This document shows positions 16,507-25,169 of a DNA stretch of 64,000 bases, in pieces. The number at the start of each line of letters is the position of its first letter. The first letter of the stretch is position 1. The position numbers and the translations under genes are program-made. The stretch comes from a virus: IMG/VR virus record IMGVR_UViG_3300042564_002819, positions 62,001-126,000 of that record. One strand, given 5' to 3'. A model generated the notes under the pieces. The model ran no database searches and was not told the origin of the DNA. It saw only the letters and a list, made by a program, of their open reading frames with translations.

Positions 16507-17678
16507 TTTCTTGTATTTCCATAATGTATTGTATAATAATTATTGCACGGTGCAATATGTCTCCATGGATCTATCACTGTGCAACCTTCGGGCCACAATA
16601 TGTTTTCAACCCATTCTTCCCAATACCCGATTAAATAAACATCTGCGATAGGAAAAATAGTATCTCCTGTGTTTGGATCATAATACTGCACTGTACCACC
16701 GTGCTTTTCAATATAATGTCCTGTTAACATACTCGACGAGCCTATAGTATAAGAAACTCCCGGTTTATAAGCTTTGCCTACAATGCATACATTGTTTCCA
16801 ACAGTTAAACAACGTTTAGCTATATTTTCTGCTTGAATCTCTCTTGCTGTCATAATAGAATCAAAAAGATCATAACCTAAATCAAGTTTTTCAGCAAGAT
16901 ATCTAAGAGCAATGTTGTCTCTAGGATGACAAGCACCTCCGTCGCCCATTCCTGCTTTCATATATCCAGGGCCCATAATCCTGCGTGTTGACTTTGTTAA
17001 TGCATCTGTGACTATATCTACATTGATGTTACCGTTGCGTTCAGCAACATCCTGTATCATATTAACTAACCCTAATTTTGCAGAAATAAAAGTATTATAA
17101 AAAATCTTAATACTTTCTGCTTCATCCCATGTTCCTACTTCATATCTAGGATTATTTTCCATTATAGGTTTATAAAATTCAATTAATTCTTGTGCGTCAG
17201 TTGTTAGACTGCCATCTTTGGTACCGATAATAACCATTTCAGGATTTATCATATCCCATTTTACAGTACCCATTGCTATTAAATACGGATTATATATAAA
17301 TCTTGCATTGTTTATTAAATCTATAAAATGCGTTCTAACAGTTCCTGGTAAAACTGTGCTTATTAACACTACTAGTTGAGATTTGTTAACATATCTATTA
17401 ACTTCTGTTAATACTTCTTTAACTATAGTATAGTCAAAGTCTTTATTAGGTAAATGACTAGTCGGAGTTTCGCCGCCGTATTCAGATTCATGCGGGGTAG
17501 GAACAGCAATAAAAATTATATCACGATCTGCAACTGCTTCTTTAATAGTCGATGCCATATTGAAATTTTTAGGAGATCTTGTTTCAATGTCATATCCTAT
17601 TACATTGTAAAATTCGGCTATTACTTCGGCACAATCTTGTCCGAGCTTGCCACATCCTATCATTGCTACGTTCTTCAT
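16503..17678 (-). CDS. UDP-glucose/GDP-mannose dehydrogenase family protein
   Basis: The 391-residue protein begins with an NAD-binding Rossmann motif, VAMIGCGKLGQDCAEVI. It continues with IFIAVPTP (55-62), a STVLPGTV stretch, and the central ESIKIFYNTFISAKLGLVN helix. The catalytic Cys250 is in GGACHPRDN, corresponding to the G-G-x-C-x-P-K-D motif of the family. The length is slightly below the usual 430, with a short C-terminal domain. The enzyme would oxidise C6 of a nucleotide sugar twice to the uronic acid, using two NAD+. UDP-glucose is the commonest substrate; UDP-N-acetylhexosamines and GDP-mannose are also used. It is coupled by four-base overlaps to two TEKT-family genes, consistent with making a sugar donor for them. 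Confidence 0.85.
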   Translation of the reverse strand: MKNVAMIGCGKLGQDCAEVIAEFYNVIGYDIETRSPKNFNMASTIKEAVADRDIIFIAVPTPHESEYGGETPTSHLPNKDFDYTIVKEVLTEVNRYVNKSQLVVLISTVLPGTVRTHFIDLINNARFIYNPYLIAMGTVKWDMINPEMVIIGTKDGSLTTDAQELIEFYKPIMENNPRYEVGTWDEAESIKIFYNTFISAKLGLVNMIQDVAERNGNINVDIVTDALTKSTRRIMGPGYMKAGMGDGGACHPRDNIALRYLAEKLDLGYDLFDSIMTAREIQAENIAKRCLTVGNNVCIVGKAYKPGVSYTIGSSSMLTGHYIEKHGGTVQYYDPNTGDTIFPIADVYLIGYWEEWVENILWPEGCTVIDPWRHIAPCNNYYTIHYGNTRK

Positions 17679-19738
17679 TTTTGTTCCTCGTTTATGTTAG
17701 TGTTTAAAATACAAAAATACTTGTTTAATCTTCCGTGATCAGTAAGTGGTGCCGGTTGAATTTTTTTGAGACAGTTTTTTATTTCACTAGGTATAAAACT
17801 TCTATCGTTAATTATTTTTAGAAAATTTCGATAATTAAATTCTATTTTTGGTTTTAACAAATCATATACTTCTCTGAAGTTAGTTATTTTACTAACTGTT
17901 TCTATATTTTTTACATATAAATGAGCACGCTCATCTATATCAGCTACATCATCGAAGGTATAATCTATTATTTCGTCGTACAAAACAAATCCTAACTTTT
18001 GTAAATACTTATTAAAATGCATCGACGAAAGTGTTACAAACGGTTTTTCTAAAATAATAGGCGTTATAGTTTTTTCACTAATCATTATTGTTTCATGTGA
18101 GCATTCTGTAACAAAATCAAATAAACTTTCGTGGTACTGATGCGGAAGTAAAAACGAGTCAAGTTTTGTATCAAAATCGTCATCAATTTTTTTAACAGTA
18201 TTATCAAAATATTTAAATTCAAAATTAGAATTTTCTTTTAAAAAGTTATGCCAAGTTACAATTCCTTTATCAAATAAATTATATTTCGAAATGTAATCTA
18301 TTGTATAGCATCGATGTAAGTGCCCACGATTATTAAAACACACAAACGGATACAAAAAATTCTTATTGTTTTTTAATTCTTTTATATTACGAGGTTTTAA
18401 TACTGATAAAGTATAATTAAACCAATATGTAGGATAATGTTTTAATTTAAAATTTTTAATGCCAAAACTATTTACTAGATCTGTAAGATATTTGGATTCA
18501 GGTGCACCTGTAATCCAAATAACACTAACATTATAGGAATTTACTACGTCAACAAATTCTTTAGTAACCCAAGGGTGCCATTCGTTTTCTCCATAGATCG
18601 TAACTAATTCAGGTTTTGTATTTTTAATACTTTGAATTAAATTGTCATAGTTAAAGTTATGCCACAAGTCTGCTTCGAGCTCGTAAACTTTGTGTTTATA
18701 GTGATCTATATTAATATTATAAATTTTAAACTTAGAAAAAAACTCTAAAAGTTCTCTGTTATATTCGCTTACTTGAGTTTGTTTTTTAAGATTAATATTA
18801 ACAAATGTTTTTACAATCTTAGGAACATAGTTGTCTGATTTTGTTATATCCAATGCTAGACTTTTATTGTAATCAATTTTCTCTTTTATTTTATTATATA
18901 AGTCATTCAAGTTATTTTTTTGATCAATAACGTTAGTTACATTTACCATTAACTTTTGTATGCGTTTTTCAACATCGGGTTCTGAATCGAACGAATAATC
19001 AAAAATTTCGTCATATAGTTTAAATCCTAGATCTTCAAGATTTTTATGATAGTACTGAGACCCAAGAGTTAATGTAGGTAATCCACATAAGATAGGATTA
19101 GCAGTTTTTTCAGACAAAAGAAATGTATCAGTAGTAGTTTCTGTTGGAATATGCAAAAAAGATTCCAAAAAAGTTTTATTAAAATGATAACTAGAAAAAT
19201 GATTTTCAAACCCGTCTCCGGATAGTAATATCTCCCCTGTATAATATTTCCAATTTTCTTTTAACTCGTTATTAGGAATTTGCTGGTACGATACTATGCC
19301 TTTATCAAGATAGTTATTTTTTGCTAATTCATCTATCCATTGTGTTCTATGAAGTCGAGTACGACCATTAAACGTTAAAAAAGGATTTACAAAATTAAAT
19401 TTGTAATTTTCAATATTATTAAAAAGATCATTATTTTTTTCAAGTTCTTTAGCAGTTTTTAAAAACCAAAACGTCGGCCATGTAATAACTTTTTTTATTA
19501 AATCCTTATTAATTCCGGTCTTAAGTACATTAGAAAAAAGCCATTTTTTGTCTTTTACACAAACTACAACAGTTATTGTAATTAAATTTTCATTGATATA
19601 ATCAACTATTTTTTTTGTTAGATTTAATTCATATTCGTGCATATAAAAAAAATTTATATGTTTTAAATTTTTTATTTTTATATAGTTGTATAATTCGTCA
19701 TCGACAAATTCCCATGCATAAATTGTATTATCGATCAT
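17675..19738 (-). CDS. Two-domain TEKT-motif family protein, glycosyltransferase-like candidate
   Basis: This 687-residue protein is an internal duplication. The N-terminal half has ITWPTFWF (85-92), FLTFNGRTRLHRTQWIDEL (120-138), LDKGIVSY, SEKT (209-212) and LGFKLYDEIFDYSFD. The C-terminal half repeats each in order: KHYPTYWF, VCFNNRGHLHRCYTIDY (466-482), FDKGIVTW, SEKT (554-557) and LGFVLYDEIIDYTFD. The halves have diverged strongly at the protein level, so the duplication is old. It is a full-length double version of the family at 15268, 21650 and 23871. Both halves keep the conserved residues, so both may be active, possibly making two linkages. A glycosyltransferase role is inferred from context and the E-K-T/P-F pattern only. 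It overlaps both neighbours by 4 and 11 bases. Confidence 0.5.
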   Translation of the reverse strand: MIDNTIYAWEFVDDELYNYIKIKNLKHINFFYMHEYELNLTKKIVDYINENLITITVVVCVKDKKWLFSNVLKTGINKDLIKKVITWPTFWFLKTAKELEKNNDLFNNIENYKFNFVNPFLTFNGRTRLHRTQWIDELAKNNYLDKGIVSYQQIPNNELKENWKYYTGEILLSGDGFENHFSSYHFNKTFLESFLHIPTETTTDTFLLSEKTANPILCGLPTLTLGSQYYHKNLEDLGFKLYDEIFDYSFDSEPDVEKRIQKLMVNVTNVIDQKNNLNDLYNKIKEKIDYNKSLALDITKSDNYVPKIVKTFVNINLKKQTQVSEYNRELLEFFSKFKIYNINIDHYKHKVYELEADLWHNFNYDNLIQSIKNTKPELVTIYGENEWHPWVTKEFVDVVNSYNVSVIWITGAPESKYLTDLVNSFGIKNFKLKHYPTYWFNYTLSVLKPRNIKELKNNKNFLYPFVCFNNRGHLHRCYTIDYISKYNLFDKGIVTWHNFLKENSNFEFKYFDNTVKKIDDDFDTKLDSFLLPHQYHESLFDFVTECSHETIMISEKTITPIILEKPFVTLSSMHFNKYLQKLGFVLYDEIIDYTFDDVADIDERAHLYVKNIETVSKITNFREVYDLLKPKIEFNYRNFLKIINDRSFIPSEIKNCLKKIQPAPLTDHGRLNKYFCILNTNINEEQK

Positions 19739-21653
19739 TTACTTTTGTTATCCACGATTTTCCAAAATTTCGCCGTCTAGCAAAAAATATTTGTTCACAA
19801 AACTTTTGTAGACTAATATCTTTATCCTCAGGAAAATCAAATTTGTATCTTACTTTATTTTTTAAAATTTCGTTAGATTGTATGTATCCTATAAAGTCAA
19901 AGTCAAAATTTAAAATCTTTGGATAGTGTGTTGTTTGAGAATAGTCAATAATATAATTTCTTTGCAATTGTATTAATTGATCCGAGAGTTCTTTATCTAA
20001 GTCGAAATTTTCTTTTAAAAATTTATCTATTAAATCAAATACATGTTGACTTTTATTTTCGCTATGAATATTAATTATGGTACTGTGAATCAAATTCCAA
20101 CCATGTATTTCAATTCCTTGAATAGGAACATGATTTATTAAACCGTAATCTGACCAATTTTTATAATGTTTTCTAATTCTATTAATTTCAGAATTAAGCC
20201 AAGGATCTTGTTTTATATAATCAAAAAGCTTTTCATAAAAATCTTCGTACAAAACATTTGAATGCTTATAAAGAAATCTGCTAATATAATTAGTTATACC
20301 GTTGATGTGAAAGGTATTCATAAACCAACTAAAAACTTGAGCATCTAGCATTGTTTCTATTGGTAAATCTTTAGTAGAAATTACAACTTCTACTCCTTCT
20401 TTTAATTCATTTTCATTATATGTTCCAACAAGATAATCGTAAACAATTCTACCTTTTAAATTGTACTCTTCTCTTTGTACCAGATTCATTTCAGCATTTT
20501 CAAGAAGCTGTGCTTGATAGATTGTTATTCCTGTGTGATTTCCTGCTCTATATAGTTTATAAAAGTTGTCTTTCCAAGATTTTAGTGTTTCGCCAGGTAG
20601 GCCTAGAATTAATTCTGTGTACAGAGGAATGTTGCTTTCTTCGCAAAGTTCAAAAACTTCTTCAATTTTGTTTGTATCGAGATTTTTTCTTTTTATGATT
20701 TCAAGAACATTTTCATCCATAGTTTGTACACTTAGATTTAACCCTATCTTAGCACCGCCATCATAGATTAATTTTTTAACAATATCAACTATTTCTTTTT
20801 TTTGATTTTTTGCCCAGCTTATTGTATAAGCTTTTGGATTATTATAGGTTTTTTGAACTTCTATTAATTTGTCGGCTATTAACGAATCTCTGTCTGGAAA
20901 TATTCCAAAATTGGCATCGGTTATACTAACAAAATCGCATCGATTTTCGCCGATCCATTCGAGCTCCTTGTAAACCCTTTCAAGGTCAAACTTTTTAACT
21001 TTGTTGTATGTTAAACTACCCCAGTCACAGAATGTACAAGCATACGGACAGCCTCTATTAGTTTCTAAAGTTGCGTTCCATGTTATCTCAGGATACTTTT
21101 TCATTAAGTTGTCAAATATCCCAATTAAATAAGGACTAGGAATTTCGTCTAATTCATTTATTCTTAAACTCGGCCCTGTGTCAATTGTTTTATTATCAAC
21201 ATTAACTAAGAGTCCTGGTATTTTTAATATTTCTTCTTTGCTGCTAGCTTCTAACAACTTCTTAAAAGATATTTCGCCTTCTTGTTTAAAACAAACGTCA
21301 ATATAAGGATAAATTTCAAAAAAATTAGGATTTTCAATTGACGGTTCAGGCCCGCCGAACAATATCATTATATCAGGATTTATTTTTTTTAGTTCTCTTG
21401 CTAAAACATTATTATAGCTTTTATTCCATATATAAGTGCTAAATCCTACTATAGAAGAATCTTTTAACTGTTCAACTGCTTCTTCTATAGGGTCTCTTCT
21501 CCAAATAAAGTCACCCAAGTAATAATTATTTTTTATACTTTCAAATTGTTGTGCATATGCCCATACAACCGCAGGACTGTATGGAAGATAATATGCATTA
21601 AATTCCTTAGGACCTTGCTGAAAGTTCGGGCTTACAAAACTTACTTTTTTCAT
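19728..21653 (-). CDS. B12-binding-domain radical SAM protein
   Basis: The 641-residue protein has an N-terminal Rossmann-like domain of the B12-binding type (1-140: VSFVSPNFQQGP, IVGFSTYIWN, ILFGGPEPS, GEISFKKLL). A radical SAM core follows, with RGCPYACTFCDWGS (C202, C206, C209). The usual DxHxxG cobalamin-coordinating motif is absent; YIWNKS occupies that place, so cobalamin, if bound, would lack the lower His ligand. The C-terminal 200 residues are helical and unassigned. Such proteins perform C-methylations, rearrangements or oxidations on antibiotics, lipids and sugars. Its ATG overlaps the upstream TEKT gene by four bases and its end overlaps the next start by 11, so it is embedded in the glycosylation-like operon. 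Confidence 0.8.
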   Translation of the reverse strand: MKKVSFVSPNFQQGPKEFNAYYLPYSPAVVWAYAQQFESIKNNYYLGDFIWRRDPIEEAVEQLKDSSIVGFSTYIWNKSYNNVLARELKKINPDIMILFGGPEPSIENPNFFEIYPYIDVCFKQEGEISFKKLLEASSKEEILKIPGLLVNVDNKTIDTGPSLRINELDEIPSPYLIGIFDNLMKKYPEITWNATLETNRGCPYACTFCDWGSLTYNKVKKFDLERVYKELEWIGENRCDFVSITDANFGIFPDRDSLIADKLIEVQKTYNNPKAYTISWAKNQKKEIVDIVKKLIYDGGAKIGLNLSVQTMDENVLEIIKRKNLDTNKIEEVFELCEESNIPLYTELILGLPGETLKSWKDNFYKLYRAGNHTGITIYQAQLLENAEMNLVQREEYNLKGRIVYDYLVGTYNENELKEGVEVVISTKDLPIETMLDAQVFSWFMNTFHINGITNYISRFLYKHSNVLYEDFYEKLFDYIKQDPWLNSEINRIRKHYKNWSDYGLINHVPIQGIEIHGWNLIHSTIINIHSENKSQHVFDLIDKFLKENFDLDKELSDQLIQLQRNYIIDYSQTTHYPKILNFDFDFIGYIQSNEILKNKVRYKFDFPEDKDISLQKFCEQIFFARRRNFGKSWITKVNDR

Positions 21654-22912
21654 CGTTGTTTATATTTTCCTGAAAATATTTCTTCTACAGTATTAAACAA
21701 TCTTTTGTGAGATTCATATACATAATCATGTTGCATATAATTTAGTTGATTTTGTTTTACCATTTTTAATGATTCTCTAATAAAAGACTCTTTGTGTTTT
21801 CTACTTGTATTTACCCACTTGGTCAACGACTCATGTGCTGCATAAAATCTATCAACTGGACTTTGAATATCATCATACGATTGATCTAACCCAGGAAAGT
21901 CTGTTTGATAGCCCATACTTCTTAATTCTTTTAAAATATTGTATTGTCCTAGAATTATAAACGGATGACCGGCAACAATCGGTTTAAATGTTTTTTCAGT
22001 AATAAACATTCCCGGTTGTTGAAATGCTGTTTCTGTTACAAAACTTAATAAACTATTTTTATAAATAGAATGATTAAAAATTGTTTCGTTGTTAAAGTCT
22101 GGATTTTCTACTGTAAAATCTTTGTCAACAATTAACGGTAAGTTTTTTGTTAACGTATTTTTATATTGATCATCATCTATATTTAACACTGTACTCGGAG
22201 GTACTTGAGTACTATTAGGATCATTACGATAATTACCGCTTACTAATCCATGTTGTGCAAGATTTTTTGTAATCAAATAATACAAATGATCAATTCTATG
22301 ATTTCTAGCTGTTCTATTTAAACTATTAAAGTCTTTTGAGTCCGATGACTTTAAAGCATCAAGTATCAATGGTTGCTTTGGAATGCGATCTTGAAAATAG
22401 AAAAATCCTGTTAAAAAGTATACATGTGCAACACTTTGTTTCTGTCTATTATTAATACACCATTGCTCGTATTGACTTGAGAACCATGAATTATTGTCTA
22501 CTAATATCACGCTGTATCTAGGAAGATGTAAATTTTTTATTGCCTCATGAAGTTCAAAAAATCCATCAACTAATCCGTTAATTGTTTCTCTAATTAAAGG
22601 AAACCCTTCTGACTGATTGTCAATGACTATAAGAACTTTTCCTTTTCTAGCTGCCTGAATAACGTCTAAAGGTATTTCATATAATACATGTCTAGGAGGA
22701 CCGTAGCGTTCTTTTCCAGACCAAGTTTCAGCATAACATCTTACACTAACAAGATATATACCCGGATTATCGTATTCATTTGTTTCTGCAATTTCAAAAC
22801 CTGCTTGCTTAAAAGAATGAAATGCGTTAGTATTGTCAAACGTAAGAGGGTGCGGTCCATCTGATAATTCATGCAAGTTGCTATGATTTAGGTCGTCGAC
22901 ATAGAATCTCAT
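21650..22912 (-). CDS. TEKT-motif family protein, glycosyltransferase-like candidate
   Basis: The 420-residue protein has an N-terminal region with KVLIVIDNQSEGFPLI (about 90-105), followed by the family blocks: LNRTARNHRIDHLYYLI (first block), then FVTETAF, FITEKTFKPIVAGHPFII, LRSMGYQTDFPG and LDQSYDD (second block). HPFIILG after the TEKT motif is the best match in this window to the donor-binding P-x-x-x-G pattern of fucosyltransferase-like enzymes. It is coupled to the epimerase gene by a one-base TAATG overlap and to the B12 radical SAM gene by ATGA. The epimerase neighbour makes a GDP-sugar donor plausible. No experimental family name is known to me. Confidence 0.5.
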   Translation of the reverse strand: MRFYVDDLNHSNLHELSDGPHPLTFDNTNAFHSFKQAGFEIAETNEYDNPGIYLVSVRCYAETWSGKERYGPPRHVLYEIPLDVIQAARKGKVLIVIDNQSEGFPLIRETINGLVDGFFELHEAIKNLHLPRYSVILVDNNSWFSSQYEQWCINNRQKQSVAHVYFLTGFFYFQDRIPKQPLILDALKSSDSKDFNSLNRTARNHRIDHLYYLITKNLAQHGLVSGNYRNDPNSTQVPPSTVLNIDDDQYKNTLTKNLPLIVDKDFTVENPDFNNETIFNHSIYKNSLLSFVTETAFQQPGMFITEKTFKPIVAGHPFIILGQYNILKELRSMGYQTDFPGLDQSYDDIQSPVDRFYAAHESLTKWVNTSRKHKESFIRESLKMVKQNQLNYMQHDYVYESHKRLFNTVEEIFSGKYKQR

Positions 22913-23874
22913 TATTTACTTTTTTCTATTTGTTCAAGTATCCACTTGTAAGTTTTTAACAATCCGTTTTCTAAATTATCCGGAGGAGACCAATTTAGTT
23001 GTTCTTTGATTAACTGATTATGACTTGTTCTTCCTGCTACTCCTATAGGACCGTCAACGTTTTTTATTTGTATATTTTTGTTTGTTAGTCTTCCTACTAG
23101 CATTGCTAACTCGTTAATGGAAATCATTCTTTCGCTACCTAAGTTTAAAGGAAGACTGTAATCTCCGTCTACAATTTTTTTAATTCCAACAATACATTCA
23201 TCTATATACAAATAACTACGAGTTTGTGTTCCTGGGCCCCATACTTCGATCTCTCCTGTTTCTGTTTCAGCAACTTTTCTACATATTGCAGCAGGAGACT
23301 TTTCTTTGCCACCAGTCCAAGAACTTTCTGGACCAAAGACATTATGAAATCTTGCTATTCGAACACGTATTCCATAGTTTTTAGCAAATGACAAAAACAA
23401 ACGCTCACTAAACAACTTTTCCCAGCCGTATTCGGAATCAGGATTTGCAGGATATGCACTGTCTTCACTTAAAAGAGGATTGGACGGATCTGCTTGATTA
23501 TGTTCAGGATACATGCAGGCACTGCTAGAATAAAAAATTCTGTTAACTCCCTTTTCTACCATTTCTCTAAGTATATTAAGATTAATTATAGAACTATTAT
23601 ACATAATATTTGCATCGTTGTCGCCTGTAAATATGTATCCAGCACCACCCATATCGGCTGCAAGTTGATAAATTTCATATAAATCGCTTGTAACTATCTT
23701 ACTTACATGTTCTTGATTTCTTAAATCAGCTATATGAAATTCGTCGGCAGTTGTTTGAGAAAATTCAGGATATCTTAAATCTACTCCTATTACATAAAAA
23801 CCTTGACTTTTTAAATCATTGACTAAGTGTACACCGATAAACCCGCCTGCACCGCAGACTAAAACTTTTTTCAT
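22912..23874 (-). CDS. GDP-mannose 3,5-epimerase-like short-chain dehydrogenase
   Basis: The 320-residue extended SDR protein has KVLVCGAGGFIGVHLV at the N-terminus, YSSSACMYPEHNQ (Ser and Cys near the active site), YGWEKL (the Tyr-x-x-x-Lys pair), RFHNVFGP, WTGGKEKSPAAICRKV and QTRSYLYIDE. The SSACMYPE and GGKEKSPAA stretches are diagnostic of GDP-mannose 3',5'-epimerase, known from plants and some bacteria, rather than of UDP-glucose 4-epimerase or GDP-fucose synthase. The enzyme converts GDP-D-mannose to GDP-L-galactose (and GDP-L-gulose) using bound NAD+. It lies between two TEKT-family genes that could use the product. The subfamily call rests on recognised motifs, with a related NDP-sugar epimerase as the alternative. 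Confidence 0.82.
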   Translation of the reverse strand: MKKVLVCGAGGFIGVHLVNDLKSQGFYVIGVDLRYPEFSQTTADEFHIADLRNQEHVSKIVTSDLYEIYQLAADMGGAGYIFTGDNDANIMYNSSIINLNILREMVEKGVNRIFYSSSACMYPEHNQADPSNPLLSEDSAYPANPDSEYGWEKLFSERLFLSFAKNYGIRVRIARFHNVFGPESSWTGGKEKSPAAICRKVAETETGEIEVWGPGTQTRSYLYIDECIVGIKKIVDGDYSLPLNLGSERMISINELAMLVGRLTNKNIQIKNVDGPIGVAGRTSHNQLIKEQLNWSPPDNLENGLLKTYKWILEQIEKSK

Positions 23875-25169
23875 ATATTTGCACCGTACTTTTCTACAAA
23901 GTTATTTAATTCAATAGGTTTTAAATTTGCAAGATTTTTGAAATTATATTCTCTTATTTCTTTCGTTCTTGCATAAAATGTGTGTAATTCCATAGGACTC
24001 CATTTTGAAATAGTTCTACAGAGCGAAATTATCTTTTTCATTCTTTTTTTAGGGTCTGATTCATTATCGTAGCCTTCATCCCAGAAATCCGAAAACGTTT
24101 GAAATCCTAATTTTCTTAAAGATTCTAAAGTTTTTGCTGGACCAACAATAATAAAAGGTTGTTTAAAAATTATAGGTTTAATAGTTTTTTCAGTCATATG
24201 TATGATGTTATTCTCAAAGTTAGTTTCAGAAACTATACTTATATAAGTTTTATCATACCAACTTATTGTGTCCTCAAGTCGATCTTCCATAGGAAATCTT
24301 GAAAAGTCGTGAGTATCTAAAACATAGGGCAACGAATCGTACACTTGGTATAACTCGTCAATCTTTAATCTTATATCGTATTCTGCTACTGCCCGTTGTG
24401 CGTCGTGAATCCAATGTTCCACTGGAACATCTCTTGAAAAACTCATATGTGTACGTTTTAGCAAATCATGCTCAAAAAACTTTAATAATAAAATGTATCT
24501 ATGCAATCTGTGACGTCTATTGAAATTTAGAAATAATTTTTCTTTTTTAACATTTGCATCTGTTCTCTTTGAGAATACAGGATCTTTGCATACCACACGT
24601 TGCTGCAAGACATATAATCCTGCATATTCACAGTTTATTCTTTCTTCGATACAATATTTATTGCAATATTTTTCATAAATTTCTTGTGAATTTGCACAAT
24701 TATTTAAGTATATTACTTTATTCAAAGGTATTTGATTTTCTTTAAAATAATCATGTATACTTTTAAAAGTTGCATTATCAACAAAGCTTTCATATTTGTT
24801 AGAAAGTAAAATAAAACCATTCCTATTTCTTACAGCATCTAAAACAGTTTGGCTTACAGGAGTTGTTTGAAAAACACCCAAGTGACTGTTTAATGTAATT
24901 TCTGTAAAAAACTTTCTAGGAGAAAGTAATATTTCATACATAAATGGAGTGTCTCCAAGACTTTCAACGTCGTACGAAGGAACAAATCTACATTTAACAT
25001 AATCTTTTATTAACATCGAAATCGGATCTTGCTCATCTGTTACAGAATTGCTGTCCCATCTTAAATACGGCAATCGTTTTATTAAATCATACAGGTCCGG
25101 TACCTTGTAGTTATTCAACGGACCTTCTGGTCCTATCCAGTCATATACAAAAACCAGTTCTTTATTCAT
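23871..25169 (-). CDS. TEKT-motif family protein, glycosyltransferase-like candidate
   Basis: I choose the ATG at 25169 (432 residues), six bases after an AGGA; a TTG at 25187 and an ATG at 25175 lie just upstream and are less well placed. The family blocks are present: FLNFNRRHRLHRYILLLKF and, later, IVSETNFENN, HMTEKTIKPIIFKQPFII, VGPAKTLESLRKLGFQTF and DFWDEGYDNE. The first block has the clearest R-R-x-R-L-H-R sequence in the family. The N-terminal part begins with a short beta strand, LVFVYDWIGPEGPL. The start overlaps the upstream SGNH gene by eight bases and the end overlaps the epimerase start by four. The sugar-transfer role is inferred. Confidence 0.5.
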   Translation of the reverse strand: MNKELVFVYDWIGPEGPLNNYKVPDLYDLIKRLPYLRWDSNSVTDEQDPISMLIKDYVKCRFVPSYDVESLGDTPFMYEILLSPRKFFTEITLNSHLGVFQTTPVSQTVLDAVRNRNGFILLSNKYESFVDNATFKSIHDYFKENQIPLNKVIYLNNCANSQEIYEKYCNKYCIEERINCEYAGLYVLQQRVVCKDPVFSKRTDANVKKEKLFLNFNRRHRLHRYILLLKFFEHDLLKRTHMSFSRDVPVEHWIHDAQRAVAEYDIRLKIDELYQVYDSLPYVLDTHDFSRFPMEDRLEDTISWYDKTYISIVSETNFENNIIHMTEKTIKPIIFKQPFIIVGPAKTLESLRKLGFQTFSDFWDEGYDNESDPKKRMKKIISLCRTISKWSPMELHTFYARTKEIREYNFKNLANLKPIELNNFVEKYGANI

